Made by a program: the position numbers and the translations under genes
NCBI RefSeq assembly: GCF_041296385.1
Contig: NC_091017.1
Span: 15,618,001 to 15,682,000, forward strand
Source of the DNA: Aphelocoma coerulescens
Lineage: Eukaryota > Chordata > Aves > Passeriformes > Corvidae
Direction of reading: 5' to 3'
Length of the DNA stretch: 64,000 nt
Notes under the pieces: model-generated
The model's database searches: none
What the model was told of the DNA's origin: nothing
Seen by the model: the letters and a program-made list of their open reading frames with translations, nothing else
Shown: piece by piece, positions 12,701 through 26,800 of the stretch
How the letters are laid out: each line of letters starts with the position of its first letter
Position numbering within the stretch: position 1 is the stretch's first letter

Positions 12701-15700
12701 TTCAGAGTAACTGTAAGGGCACTTCCTTTCCCCTGGAAAAATATATCCAAACACAAATAAACAACAGTTTAAATAGTGTTAACAGGTAGCTGTTATACCT
12801 CATCAGTTCTTAGCTTTTTTTTTACTTCATGTTCACTTATTTCTCATGTAGCAGATTGGTAATGAAATTTTATTATTGGCTTGGGGGGTTTGTTTCTCTT
12901 TTTCTCCATTATGCACATTTTTTTTTTTATACTTTGCTGCAGTTTTAGCCAGAATCATGCTTTTCTGGTTAACTTTGATAATTCTAGTGCAGAATTTTCA
13001 AATAGTTTTAACTTTTCAATAGGAAAAATAATTATGACCGACTTAGATTGTGTTTAGTATAAGTAGTAGGATTTCTTCATTTGGGAAATACTCCAGGCAG
13101 GCAGTAGAGGAAAAAAATTGTAGAAGAATGATATTGTTGGTAGTTCACAGGCAGAGGAAGAATAAGTTCTTCAAGTTATATTTGCAGCAAGTTGAGTTAG
13201 AATGTGTTAAGAGCAAGGAAGGATCAAGATGGATCATCAAGTAGCAGTTAGGTTCCTCTTCCTAAATGTTGTCCACTTTCCCTTCCTCAGCAAAAAGCCC
13301 AAAATCAAGCCAAACCACCTGCCCCCAAAAATGAGTAAGACAAAGATCCAGATGGAAACAAAAACTTCATGCATACACAAACTCAGTAACTGCAAATCTG
13401 TTAGAAGTATTTATTTATGAAGATATGATTCTGTGCCTGTGTAACAGGGAGAGCTGGATAACTGTGGAAAACAAGTTAAATTTCTGGTCTGTTGATCTTT
13501 TCTCTTAAGAGGTTTCTTCATGATTGGTCATGCAGATCACGCAAATATTGAGGTTACTGGATGACTGAAGAGACGTAATTTCATATTGGCAAGTGACACT
13601 TCCTTTAGTCATTCAGTGTCTTTAACTTTTTTTTTCCCCCTGTGTGTATTAAGACTTAGTCATTGAAAATGGTCTGGATATGAAATTTGCATCCATGTGT
13701 TTTTACAGATTTTGCTCTGAACATTCACCCATGTTTTTTTATGTAAAGACATCATGTCTTAGCAGGAAGCTTTTTGTGTGGAATACGTGCTTGGACAGAA
13801 AGAAAACATGGAAAACTAAATCTGTTATCTGCGTTCTTACACTTTCAGCTTCTTAAGATTGCTAGGTGATATGTCAAGTTATACTGTTAATTGGAGGATA
13901 AAAATGGGTATTACTTACCCATCTAGTCTAAGTTAATAATGATCGGGAGTGGTATTATGAGATCTTTATTGGCCTGTGATCTCCCTCAGATACATCTCAG
14001 AAGAAAAGGAAAAAGAAATGAATGAGTTGAGGAATGAAGGGATGGTCTAGAGAGGCACTTTTGAGAAACAGACTGGCTTGTTTCAAGTAGTGAGTCCGGC
14101 TTTTTGAAGGAACAGAAAGAAGTACATGGTCATAATTTTTGCAGATGGTTTTAAGAGTGACTCCATTTAGACACTTCTTTTTTTCTTGCAGGACTTGTTC
14201 TGCAGTACCTTAGTTTCCCTTTGGTTCAAGAAAAAGAAAAGTCAATTAGCTTAGCTTTTTAAGTACCAGTGATGAGCTGCATGGGGAGTTCTGACCCCCA
14301 TTTGTGGGGAGGTGTCTGTTCAACTTGGGGGTCACTAAATGAAAAGGTGACTTTTTACTTTGGGCACTCTTTGATTTCACATTGCAGACTGAAACAGTTA
14401 TTGGGATATTCAGTATCATTTTAGTCTGCTGATGTTTGTTGGGATTTTTAGAAATTTTATTTCTAACACTGTGTTAGCTGGGCAAGACAGGAAATGTTTG
14501 ATTCAAAATGAGATCCCTGGCAGCTGCCAAGAAGGCAGAATCCAAAGATGTGAGGACTTTGCAGGCAGTCTGCAGAACAAGCTCTCCCAGGAACACAGTA
14601 AATGATCTTGGATGATATTCAGAATATCTGTCTTCTCTCAGGATGGTGTCCATAGTTCAGTGGATTTCTCTGTTTCCATGCAGTTACTAGAACAAGGCAT
14701 CATCTCATTTGCTATCACATGCTGGTGAACTGTGCAGTAATGTTGGCATTTGTGGAAATTGTTGTCCTAATGTTCCTTTTCTAACATGCCTTGTTACTTC
14801 ATTTAAGTTAGAAATTAGACCTGGAGAGAGCTGTCCAAATATATACCAGCCTTGCAAACTTGCAGAGTACGAAGAACTGGTTATAGGTGGGAGTTCAAGG
14901 AGCTGACTAAAAAGACTCTTCAGTGAGATGAGAACCAGAGTTCTGCAGCACTCTACTGAGACATGAAGGCTGGCAAATTGTGGTGACATGACTAGCACCA
15001 CAATAGCTACAAAACATTTTATAGCTGGACATGAGCCTTGGAAACAGAATCTGGGAGCTTAAGATTCATGGTGTAGTGTGTGATAGAATAAATAAATCTT
15101 TATTATTAGGATTTATGTATATCATCAACTTTGACTTGTTCAGTTGCAATGTTGAACATAATCTTTAGGCAATTCATAAACATTTAAATACATACTGATC
15201 TGTTCTTTTGGTGGACAAGCTACTTTTACAACCTTAACTCTTATCTGAGCTGGCCAAATCCTCTGTCAAAGAGACATGACCGACAGACCTTCTCAGAGGA
15301 ATAACATTTACTTTAACAGCAAGGAAACAATTTATTGAAATACATGCCCTTCAAGGCTTGGAGTTGAAGGTCACTGACCCGAAAAGAGTTCTTGTAGGAC
15401 AGAAATAGCTACCTGGAAACCCAGAAATGGAAGCTCTGCTGCAAATCTGTTTCTTCTGATCCCTGGATATACCTGGACACCAGCTGTGCAGCGCACAGCC
15501 TGGGAACTGTGTGCTGAGCCCAGGGCAGTCCACTGGTGGGACGTGTGTGCAGCCTGGCTGGCCAATTACCTGGAAGTCGGCTTCCTCTCTGCCAGCTGCC
15601 CTAATTTTCCTTTCTCTCAACACACACTGAGCAAGTGGCCCAGTACTGTGCATGCTGTGAGTGGCTCAGTGCTGTGTTTGAAGGTGAGGGCACTGTTGAG

Positions 15701-16495
15701 GTGCATGTAGGCTAAAGCTGCTCTCCAGGAAGCACAGCTACATCTCCTTTACTCTGGGACAATTTCTCCATGTTGCAGAGGAGAAAAGTAGAGATTCACA
15801 GATGCAAGAATTAACTTGATGCAAGACAGCTCTTGCCTTTTTGAAAATGTTACCTGGAGTACAGCACCATGCAAATGGTTGTGCTGCTGTCAAAGGCAGC
15901 TCACCAGGACAGCTGCTTTTGGGTAGTACCCTAGTGTCGACAAAATGTTGCCATGCCAAGATTCTCTGTGATCCTTGTTAAGGAAGGGCTGTTAGCACAG
16001 GCCAAAATTTTGCCCCTCTCCAGCACTGCAGGTGCTGGAGAAAAACTTGTCACAGGACTCGTGTGCTGGACTGGCTGACTGGTGGATCTCTGGAGGAACC
16101 TGCTTGGAACTTGTAGGGCTGGATGTGAGTCAAATACAAAAGACGCTGCTAGTCAGGAGGTCTGTATGCTTGGGGAGGGCCTGTCCTCTGCCCAGCATTT
16201 TCTATAGTCTGTCTGCTTTCTGTTCTTTTCCTCCTGTTTTTCATGTGCTGCAGACTTAATGACTGGTTTTCTGGCGTTCGGATAGATGCCTGGAGAAAAA
16301 GTTATGTCCCCTGGTGAATGGTTACCTTCCCTTTTGTAAAGTGTCAGGATAGGTAGGAGGCTGAAGGCTGCAGAGTGAAAAGAATCTATGCAGTTGGGAG
16401 GTTTGGGAAAGCAGGGCAGCAAGTCAGCTGACTTTGCATGTTAAATGTTGGAATTGAACACTGGGATTAAGACTCGCTCTATACATGATGGTGGG
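701..16495. other. Non-coding, AT-rich stretch (upstream flank or 5' intron)
   Basis: No exon, RNA gene or clear mobile element was recognised. Open frames are short and share no known domain; the longest, at 4667-5164 (+), is 165 codons with no recognisable motif. Low-complexity tracts include a G/T-rich block at about 4530-4635, (GTTT)n at about 5454-5471, (GT)n near 5525-5538, and a C-rich tract at 9732-9745. Local GC content rises at about 15350-15960 without a feature I can name. Confidence 0.5.
9706..9746. repeat. Pyrimidine-rich low-complexity tract with C runs
   Basis: A (CTTT)n-like segment is followed by CCC (9723-9725), seven C (9732-9738) and six C (9740-9745). The minus strand therefore carries several G runs with short loops and could fold into a G-quadruplex. 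It is probably simple repeat sequence with no specific role. Confidence 0.6.
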
Positions 16496-16830
16496 GAATA
16501 GAACCTCTCAAGGTCTCTCAGGCTGGGAGAAACCTTGGCAGGCCTTGTAGTCCAACCTCCTGCTCACAGCTGGACTGGCTCTGAGATGGGACCAAGTTGT
16601 ACTGGGCTTGATTCTGTCATGTCTTGCAAATCTCCAAGTCTGGAGACAGCACAGCTTCTCTGGGCCCTACTCTAGTGCCTCTCTGTCATCAGTGGGCGAA
16701 TAAAGCTTCTCTTTATGCGCAGTCTGAACCTCTCTTGTATCAATTTATGTCTGTTTTCCCTTGTCCTCCCACCATGCAGTGCTGTGAAAAGCCTGGCTTC
16801 GTCTTTGGTTTGCCAATAGCCTGTGGCACC
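16496..16830 (-). mobile_element. CR1 LINE 3' fragment (antisense)
   Basis: Read on the minus strand, this carries the familiar order of avian CR1 3' sequence. On + it begins with a 'ggctgggagaaaccttggcaggcc' type block and 'gtagtccaacctcctgctca' at about 16548-16567, followed by blocks resembling 'tctccaagtctggagacagcac' and 'tgtctgttttcccttgtcct'. It is truncated at the CR1 5' side and well diverged, with no intact reverse transcriptase frame. Bounds are approximate to about 15 bp. Subfamily cannot be fixed by eye. Confidence 0.8.
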
Positions 16831-17596
16831 TTTTAATATAGGTCAGTCTTCAGTCCTTGTTAGGAAATTGTAACTTTGTGATTAATTAAAGTAAATAAAA
16901 ATGAATATGAGCTTGGAAGTAATGGCAGGGATAACATAGTGATATATTGATTACGTTATGCAATATAACATCAGTGAGTGTAGCTGTATTGAGCAAGCTA
17001 GCATGTAGACACTAATTGAGAGGGAAAAAAATCTTTATTTACTTTTGAGTGTAGTGTTTGCAACAACTTACACACTTCTCTTTGTAAAAGAAACAAATAG
17101 CCATGCCCCCATCAGTGAGGGAATTGAACATAGTATTTAAAATTGTGTTGCAAGCCTCCAAATACGAAGGTAGCTGATCTCTTCTTAGGAATGCCAGAGC
17201 ATCTGTCCTCCAGGCAGGTATTTGACTTCTGGATTTCAGAATTGTAGATACCAGTGATTTAGATAATCAGGGTTTTTCTCTGTATCCAGAGGGTTTTATT
17301 CATCCTGTGGAAAACTAAAGAGCTATCCAGGCATTAGCTTCCCGAAATAAAGAGAGAACCCCTCTCTATTCTGGTCTTTGTTTCCCACTGATGAAGCAAA
17401 ATGTTATGTGTCTTCATGTAGGTTTTATTCTTTCATAAATAAAATAATAGCTTGTATAAAAAAATACTCCCACTATTTCAGTGTGTAATTGACTGCTCTG
17501 ATTAAGGGCCCTGTCCTCCGATATCTGATCAGCTTATAAAGTATTTCTGTGGTCACTAATCTGTATTTCAGAAGAGATGACCGCTGTAGAAATTTT
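16831..17596. other. Non-coding spacer between two CR1 fragments
   Basis: AT-rich sequence with no recognisable gene or repeat. Confidence 0.5.
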
Positions 17597-17860
17597 GACT
17601 ATCTTCTTGGAGATGCACAGGGATAAGATGAGAGGCACTGGACACAAGCAGCACAACGCCAGTTACAAGGAGGGTAGAAATTTGTACCATGAAGATTAAA
17701 GGCACAGTTGGTTTCTCAAAGGGACAATGAGATTTCTACCCTCAGAGATGCTCAGAGCTCACCTGAGCAACTGATTTAAGCTGCCTCTGGCCTGAGCAGA
17801 GGTTGGGCCACACTGCGCTTCACAGCAGTCTTCCATCCTGTATCTTTCTGTACTTATGTG
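17597..17860 (+). mobile_element. CR1 LINE 3' fragment (sense, diverged)
   Basis: The block 'gataagatgagaggcactgg' (from about 17622) followed by 'acacaagcagcaca' matches the CR1 motif normally read as '...gaggcaatggacacaaactgc...'. Further along come 'ctgagcaactgatttaagct' and 'ctgagcagaggttgggc', the usual '...ctgagcaacctgatct...ttgagcaggaggttggac...' end of the element. It is old, with several small gaps. Its orientation is opposite to the fragment 770 bp upstream, so the two are separate insertions rather than one split copy. Confidence 0.75.
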
Positions 17861-20800
17861 CAAACAACATCCAGTATTTCATTGACAGAAATCGTAGTGC
17901 TGTAGCAGTAAGACCCAGTTACTTAATTTGAAAACCTCTATGTAAAAAAGACAGTGCTTCTTATCAACCAATATAATTAATGAAATTTTGTGTCACAGGT
18001 GACCTGCAAATCAGTTCAGCATGTCTATGTAGGGAGCATCTGGAGTTTAGCACTGAAACATTGTGATTTATTTCTACAGGAAGCACTTTTCTTTGCTGTT
18101 AAGAGCAGAAGACTGTTTATTGGTGACCAAATTAATACATCCTTGGCAAAGATTTTTGTAAATTTTGGATTGAGTAGGGTAGGTGAGAGCATTCTGAAGA
18201 CAACTTGAAATAAATTTTACTAATCTATTTAAATGTACATGGTTTTGATGGTTCATTTGGAGAGGGAATTAGCATTTATTTCCATTTGGAGCATCAGCTT
18301 ATAGTAGTAGATATTATCAAAGCATGCAAATTTAATTAGGGAGTAATTAAAAGGTGAAGTAACATGAAGCGTGTATGACAATTTTCTTATTCCTTTTTCA
18401 GACTAATTTTGGCTTTGACTTAACACAAATGCAGTTTATGGAGCATTTCTTCTTTCCAGTGGCATAGAAATCAGATGTTGCATTAAGTCTTCCTGACTTC
18501 CAAATGACTGCAGTTACACTGAAGCAAGATTTGGGCTGTCCAACAGAGCTTGCCTGCAGTAAATGAGATTGGATTCGTTTCCTTGACTTTCATTGTGTTG
18601 CTTTAAAAAAGCTTAAGTTGTTGGTGTTAAACTTTCCTTGGTTTTAAATTGTACCCAGTGCGAGATCGTTGAAGTTCTTGTTTTGCGTTCTGCCTCTCTG
18701 TGTAGAGGATGCTTCTGGAGGAGATGTGAATGCAGCTGCAGTTCAAGCAGGTTGATGTCTCCTTGTATTATACCTGGTTGGCCATTCACATCTACATCAT
18801 GAGGCTTTGCAGTATTGAGAAGAACCTGGCTGAAAGGCAAGACTAGAATTTTTTAGGGTAAGGAGGAGCTGTTTGAAAGACAGAGTGCATGATGCCCAAG
18901 AGATCTAGCAAGGGTTTCCGTTGTTTGTGTTTAGCTCTTGGACAACTTCAGTGAAGAGGAGCAACATTTAAGAGTTGTGTGTAGTAGGGTGGCTGTAGCA
19001 GTCTGTCATTAAGACCACTTTTGTGAGGATTCTTCCCTTTGCTCTTGAGTGTGAAGGTGTTTTGAGGGTTGGCATGGAACTTGGCATGTTGTTGCACGGA
19101 GTGGGCTATCTTCATTTTTTTTTCTCCCCAGTTTATTTTTGTCTTTCTAAACATGATTAGTTGTTGGGATTATATATTCCCCCTCCGCCTCCAGAAAGTT
19201 GTATTTAAGCTGTGGTGGTGTTTCCTTCGTGCCTGCCTCTAGTATCGTCTATCTAGTGTTTCCAAGCTGTGTTACACTGAGTCTTAGGGACAGCAAGAAC
19301 ACCTTGTTACGGTGTTCAACCATGTTCTAAGTTGAAGATGGATGGAATAATAGTCAGTGAAAATTTTTAGGCAGTCTGTGGTGACAAATGTCTGTAGGCT
19401 TAGGTGTGTCATTTTTGCTGTTTTCTATTGTGAACCTCGGGGGTTGATCTCTGAGAAGGTGAAGTGCATGCCTTACTGCATTTCCTTCAACCTTCTTGAG
19501 CAGGAGGAGGTTAATGGAGATTTCACTAGGAAGTATGTACTCATTTGGAAGTATGATGAGAATGCTGAGAGTTCGGTTTAGAAATAAAAAGCAAAAGAAT
19601 CCAGGAATACTGGTGAGGAGAAGAAAGTGTCCAGGTGCTGGAGTTGTGAACTCTACTGGAAACAGATGTGGTACCTTTCTTTACTTCTTCCTGTATGCAG
19701 TTCTACAACTCTAGAGTTTGTTTTAGGAGAAGTAGTGAATAAGAAACAGTAATGGAAAAGAGTTTTTTGGAGGGAGCCAGAATCAGAAGGTTTTTACCTG
19801 TTTGAAGTTGTTTGAAGTTTTTGTTTGTTTGTTTTTTACAAATGGGGCTGACCCTTATGTTGGCTTTTAAGGTCTTGTCTTTGTCAGAGAGAAACATCTG
19901 GCTCTTTCATCCTGATCCTACTGTTAAAACAGCTGGAAGTACTTAGACAACATGTTGCCCACATTTGTATTCCTTCTCTCAGATTTTAAGTACAGCAAAA
20001 ATAGTTTGTTGCCAAAGTTATTTCTCATCCTAGTAGGCAGTGTGGATTGACATCCATGCTCCTGCTGGCCTATGGTCCTGACCTCTCACCTCATCTGGCT
20101 AAAGACAGGCTTTGACATCACATCCCTTGCAGTGTGTCTGAAAGTGAACCAGGGAGGTAGAGAATGCGTGCTAAGCACACATCTCCTCTAGAAAAGGCAG
20201 AAAATGTGCTTGGATCACATAATGTTTATGATCTCTTTGGTTTGTTTCCAGCACAGGCAGGATTTTATCTCTGATAAATGAGGAGTAAGTGCTAGCGCTC
20301 AGCTACTGTAATTCCTTTCAACAACAGTTTATATGTAATGTCTTCCTTGACTTCTCTTTGATGTAACATGCAAGTGAGTTTTTTAACTTGGCAAAACATG
20401 GAAGCAGGGAGGAAAATGGCTGGTTAGGTCTGAATGGATTTCTGTTGAATACCTGTGATGTATGTAGGCACAGAAGAAACCTTGTGCTCTTGTAGGGCTT
20501 TCATTTTTTAATATTCTGATGACACTAGTATGGTATGCATGAAGTTGATAAACATAGTTTATCCACAGGGGAATACTTGGAAAATAAATAAGGGGAAAGG
20601 AGCTAAGATGGAAGTCTGCATAATGTTTGTATTTCTTTTTCAGAAATAAGATGTACATAAAAGCAAATTTTTATGGTGTTACTGGATCAGTTTTCTTCTT
20701 TGCAGGAACCAAGTGGTTTGTGATTGCTGAGATTTTGTTATTCAGCACTTTTTATGTGATGTCTGGTGAGGGTAGCAGTCAAATTCTATTTGATTTTTTA

Positions 20801-23800
20801 AGCTCTAGAAAACAGTGAGTACTGAGATATTGAGGCAAAATAAAAAGAGACTTAAAACACCTGGTTGAATACCTAGTGGGATGCAGGTCTGGAAATGTTT
20901 GTTACAGCAAGCAAATTATTTAAATGACAAGGACAAAGGATTAATGGCAGCTAAGAGAAGTTATTCAAGTCATAAATTGTATTGTTAGAACTTGATTTAA
21001 ACTTTTCAGTTTTGGTTCTGAAGAAGTATGTTTGGATAAGAAACAGTTCAAGTTCAGTTGACACTGAAACAAAAACATGTTTTTACAAAAAAAGCAACTT
21101 AAAATTCAAGAGTGCGTTTCTTATAAAATACGTGTTGACCCAATGGAGTTTGCATTTTAAAAAGCCAAAAAGCTTTTATTCATGTGATGGAGAAAATATT
21201 TTTAATTATCTTATGCAATTATACAGATTACCTAAATAAACTCTTCAAGAAATGACTGTAGATTGGGACTTGAGCAAAAAAGAAAATGTTAAAATTGATG
21301 GTAACTGCTGTGAAGTGTCACGTAGGTTTTTATTGGTCAGGCTCAAGCTGGCCGCCCTAATACTACATTTTGAGAAAATAGTTGCAAATGGCATGTTCCA
21401 ACTCTTTGAACCAAAGGAAAGCCCTTCAGTGCAGCGGGGAGCTTTATGTAAGCCATGGGTGGGGGTGTTTATGGTGGCTGAAAATTGTTTTCTGAATGAC
21501 ACTTGGATTCTGGAAAATAATAGACGTGGCTGCTGCCAGGGTTCAGTGGTGGGTCATGAAAACGAGGTGACGCAGAGCTTGGCTGAATCAGACGCTGCCT
21601 GTGCGTGCAGCGTTCTGGGGAGGAGAAATCACCACCGTGTTTGTTTTGCACTGCAAGTGGAACCACCCTAACTCCTTGTTGCATTTGTTACTTATGGTGT
21701 ACTTTTTCATGAGGTAATTGCTACTTGAGGCACTTTTGAAGTGGTCAGGAGCAGACACTGGATACAGAATGGGCAGTTTGGTTCTTCGTTGTGCTGCTTT
21801 TCCATTGTGGCTTTGAGCAGCCTCTGCACAGTGTATGATCTGCAAGTGGGAAAGCCATTAGCCAGGGAGCAAGGTGCTGCCTGTCTGGAGAGGTTCAGGG
21901 TGAACTTAGATTGGTTTCAGTGGACAGAGATGGGCAAGGAAGCCTGCAGGCAGCACAGCCATAGAGTACCATACTGCCTGCATGCCACCAGGAGATCCAT
22001 TGTCCCTGTGGAAAGTCAGGAACCTAGTTCAGATGGAGAGATGGTGAATGCCCTAAGAAATCATCCTGGAGAGCTAAATCTGAATCTTGTTCATAAAACA
22101 TAGATCCTTTCCTCCAGGAAAGGTTTAGTTTAACATGCCAGTCAGTATATTTCTCCTTTACACTGGAGACTTGATTAAGGAAGAAGGTGAGTAAGCTGTG
22201 CCACCCCCTTGGCACTGACCAGAACAGGTTCTCCTTTCTCAGAACTTGGAGCGGGGTTTTTGTTAGAGTAGCTGCAATTTCTGCTTGAGGGCTTCTGTGC
22301 CTTCACTAGGCTGAGGGACGTGAAGAGACCGGAGTTGTTTGAGCTGTCTTAGGTGCTTCCAGAGTTTTGCTCTTTGTGACTAGTGGGTTCAAAACTAACC
22401 TATTTTGTTACTTAGTTTACTTAGTTTAGTTACATTTCTTTGGAGGATGATGTTTTAGGATATTCAAGGTTGAAAACATCTTCCTTTTTCTCATTGCTGA
22501 AGTACAGATGGTGTGTGCTATTGGTTTTGCAGTCACTTTTGTTGACTGATGACCACAGGGAGAATTAAAGCTTGGGTGATACTGAAGATTGGTTGATGGA
22601 AGTAAAGTAGGAGTGCTTTATTTTTTTGGCACCACAGAAGGTGTTTAGTTCTTGTTAACTATGTTTAAACAGGACCTCCTGCTCCCCTCTGTTTATTCGT
22701 TTTGAGACTGCAAGTCAAAACAATTCACTTTGTGCAGATGCTTTTGATAAAGTCTTTCTCAAGCTATTGTGACCCTGGCAAAATATGGAAGTATGATAAA
22801 TGCAAGGGAATCAGGACTTAGAGACAAGTCATTCCAAATGTACTGTGGGAATATAGATAAACTATAAACTTTTGGTTCAGGACCAAGTAAATGACACATA
22901 TGAAGGAGGGTTGCAAGCTGTCTTCAGGGTTGTACTTCCTCATGGCCTTTTTTTACAGTTTTAACTGGAAAGGATGCTGATATTTCCCTTTAATTTCTGC
23001 TGAAGGAAGCTTGTGGGTTTTGAGTACTTGTAGTGTAACTGGTCATTTGAGCTTTGAAAATACAGTAAGTGTTAATTAAATTTAGTGCAATCACAGTCTG
23101 ATCTGATTTGGAGCCTGAGACCTCCATTGTCTGTATTTAAAGATAAAAATCTATCATTTTGAACCTGAGAGGTGGTTGGCTATATAATGAAGTTCTTAAT
23201 AGAGTGAAATGCAGTTGAAGATAGCTGAAACTGCAGTTCCCTATTTGTTTTAAAGTTTGTCCAGTAACTGTTACTATGACAAAAGGACCATTTGTTTATT
23301 GTCTTAGTTTAAATATTTACTTGCTTCTGTAGAGATAAAATCAAAGTGCTCCCCTTAATTCTTGTGTTTCTGAGTTCCATGGTCCAATTTCTACAGTTTT
23401 ATGTGTTGTGCACACAGGTAGTATTTGGTTCTGGCTGGTGGCTCCTTATTTTTCCCCATGAACAGATGAAAGTGGACGAGGAAGGTTTCATGGTCATAGA
23501 GGATGGAGTTAGGACAGAAATTCTCCTTTAGCTGTTAATGCTGAACTCTTGTACTTGCCAGCAAGTTATTTAAGTTTTTAGAGCATAGAACAACATTGTA
23601 GAAAAATGTCTTATTGTTTTAAGCTCTGCAACACCTCTGTGAGCAAGATTTTCACATTAATGCCATCTCCCTTACAAAGCCTTTCAAAGGGACCTGATGC
23701 TGTACTGCTTTTTTTACCCAGGTTAATTTCCCCCCACTGAAATATTTTCTGCTCCTTTTAATGTACAAAATAATAAAACAATGAATGATATAAATTGTAT

Positions 23801-26800
23801 TATAAAGTTTTTCCAGTTGCTCTAGGTATGCCTGTACTGTGTAGTGCTGTGGAGTATAGGAACACCTGTACTAATAGTGCCAAATGGGGCTGACTGGGAA
23901 TCAGAGGTAAAATAATCAGAGGTCTGCCATCTCATGACTAATTAACCAAGGTGCAGCAATTCGCCCAGTTATTTGCCAGGTCCTACAGTGGCTGCTGCTG
24001 GGTTTACTGCCTCTACCACCTGCCTTGGGTTAGCTGGAGAACCTTGTTGTGATGGACTTATGGAGTCATGCTGAAGTGAGCTCAGACTTGAGCACAAGCC
24101 TTGTTGGCTTGTGTGTGTGTCCGCTTGCAAATTCTAAGGTGAATATTTTATAACTCTGAAAACAAGAGGCAGACAAACTGGGGGAGAGGCCAGGGAAAAC
24201 TGCACGTTCAGTAGCTTCACAGTTGCTCAGCCGAGTTAGTGTCAATGTAGCTTAGTTCTTATTCCCTGCTGTAATGATGAGAAATCACTTGGTTCCTCAG
24301 AGGGATGCTCTGCTGATCACGGGCTGTCAGTGCATTAATTACTGGGCTTGCACTTTGTATTAACTCTTTTAGCAGTTCATGTGCTCTCAGTGAGTGTAAT
24401 TTAATCAGAGAAATACTGCTGTGTGTCAGTTTGCTACAGTTCCTTTTCCCAGAGCTATTTAAAAAATTTCTTAGTTTGTGAAAGTCCAGTTGTCATAGGA
24501 ATGACTCTTCTTTCATTTCAGAACAGCAGAGCTCTGTGACTTTATTGTCACATTTATATTCTAACCTTTTTCTCTTTTACCTAGTGAGAGAGCAGCTTTG
24601 GTGTTGAAGAGAAACCTTGGAAAGGAATGGGCCCTGTTCTCTTGAAGCTGTTTGCCCTGATCCCAGGAATGCTGTAGAGGTTAGTGACGTGAATGCTGAA
24701 GAGCTTTTGTGGAAATTGCCTTTTGATTTGTAATTGGCACACTCTTCAATAAATTCTGTGTGAAGCAGTTCATTTGCCTGTCACAGAAAGGGAGTTAATT
24801 CAGGCACTGTCAGAACACAGTCAGCTTAAAATTGCTCTACCCAAACAAAATTTAGGATTCTGTTTATCTGTGTGGATGCTGTGGAAATACATTGCTGGGT
24901 GGTCACAGAAAGTTGTGTGGGTATGATGCATGTTTAGAGACAAGCTGTGTTAAACTTGGAGGTTTTAATCAATAGGTTAAAAAAAAAAAAGGGTAAGAAT
25001 GATCATAATGTATGAGACTGTAGTGCCTGATTCTTCTTTGAGTTTCTCAAGTCTCTCATTTTTGCTTTGAGAGAAGAATACTCCTGATCTTCAGTAGAAT
25101 TGACAGGCTAGGAAGGGTCCATTTTGTATCCACACAGAGGTAATGTAATCTCTACTTCTGCCTCAAGTGACTTGCATTTCGGTGTTATATCCTAGTTTAT
25201 TTGGGTTTGTACAAACTGTATAGACTGCTTGCTGTGAATGTTTTTCCCCAGAGCTCTGTAGTCATGCTACAAATATTACAGCCTGCAAGAGGCTTCCTTT
25301 TGCAACTAGAACATTCAGTCTAGTTTACTTCCATGTTTTTTGGAAAGATTAACAAGGATTATGTAGATTTATCACCTAGTGGATTACTTTTTAATTAATG
25401 ATGTAAAAAAAGTTTGTATAACTATTAAATTCACTAAGGCTTGGTTTTGCTGATGAAAAATGAATGTAGCAAGTAGTTTCATGGAGCAGTGGGAGGGGGA
25501 GAGGGAAGAAGTAGGCCTATTGAAGTGCTTCTAAAGCAAAGAGGTGAATTTCCATAGGAACAGTTGAGTTAAACTCTATTAAATCTGTCTGGTTTACTGT
25601 AAAGGATTCTAATCTTTGTTAGCTTCCTTTATTAGCATAGGTGTGTGTGGTGTGGCTACTGAGGAGTAATGTCCAAGCTTTGCTAGGACACCCTTTAACA
25701 TACACACCCTTTTGGAGCAAAAAGAAAAACAACATAATAGAAAAAAGGGTGTAGCATGTCACAGACACAGAAAGTGAAGAGGCGACCCAGTGGGAAAAGA
25801 CTTCTTAGTACAGGGAAATGTTAGTTGGCATCGCTCTTTGAGGCATGGAGATCTCAACAACTGCAAGTGCTGCCACTTGTTATCAAGAGCTTTAGTCACT
25901 GATGTATTCTCATCATCTTTATCTTGATTCATGTAAAACTGAGAAGTGTAAAGTGTTCAAGGGGAGGTATCACTTCTAATATAATAAAAGAATAGGGAAG
26001 ACAAAAACCCCAAAGCACATCCTTCCATGTGAAATCCTGCACTCCAACATCAATGCTTTCATTCTAGCTCTGTGCTGCTGCTTTTGTTTCCAATGTTTTA
26101 TTCATTAACAAAAACCACAAACTTGTCCACAAGGGGGTCTGACAGAAATATACCTTTTTTTACCTTAATAGAAAATATCTAGCTCCCTTCAACCTAGTGT
26201 GTTAAGATGTTTTTGAGACATACATATATACATACACACACACTATGGAGAATAAAAGAAGATGAAAGGTTCATCTCCTCTCATGTTAGTCTCCTTCTTG
26301 ACTTAGTAAAAGCAGTTGGTTTCAAGCAGCCTGTTGAATGCAGAGTATTTTGTGAATCTGTGAAGACTGTCTTGTAAGAATCACGATCTGCTATTCAGAT
26401 ACTTATGTAGAAAATAGTTCCTTGGCACTTCATGCATCCTGTTCTTCCAGTTCTGAGGACATGCAAGAACTGGCAGAGCTTAACAGCTTGGTTTTAGGCT
26501 TGTGGTTATATTCCTTTCAGACCCAAGCCTGCTATATTTGATTTGGTTGCTCTCCATGGGGCCATGTTGAGTTTCTCTCCAGCTGTGGCATGACTTACCT
26601 GCAGCTACATGGATAATAGTAAAAATTGTGATGCAGTTTATGAGCACATAGGAGATAATGAGATAAGGGAAGACAGCCAACCAACATGAATTTGCCAGGG
26701 AGAAAATTGTGTCAAACTGATTAGTTTGCTTCCTTGACAGATGAATTAGATTAGTGCATAAGGGAGGCAAGGGATAGAAGTGATACAAATAGAAATATAT

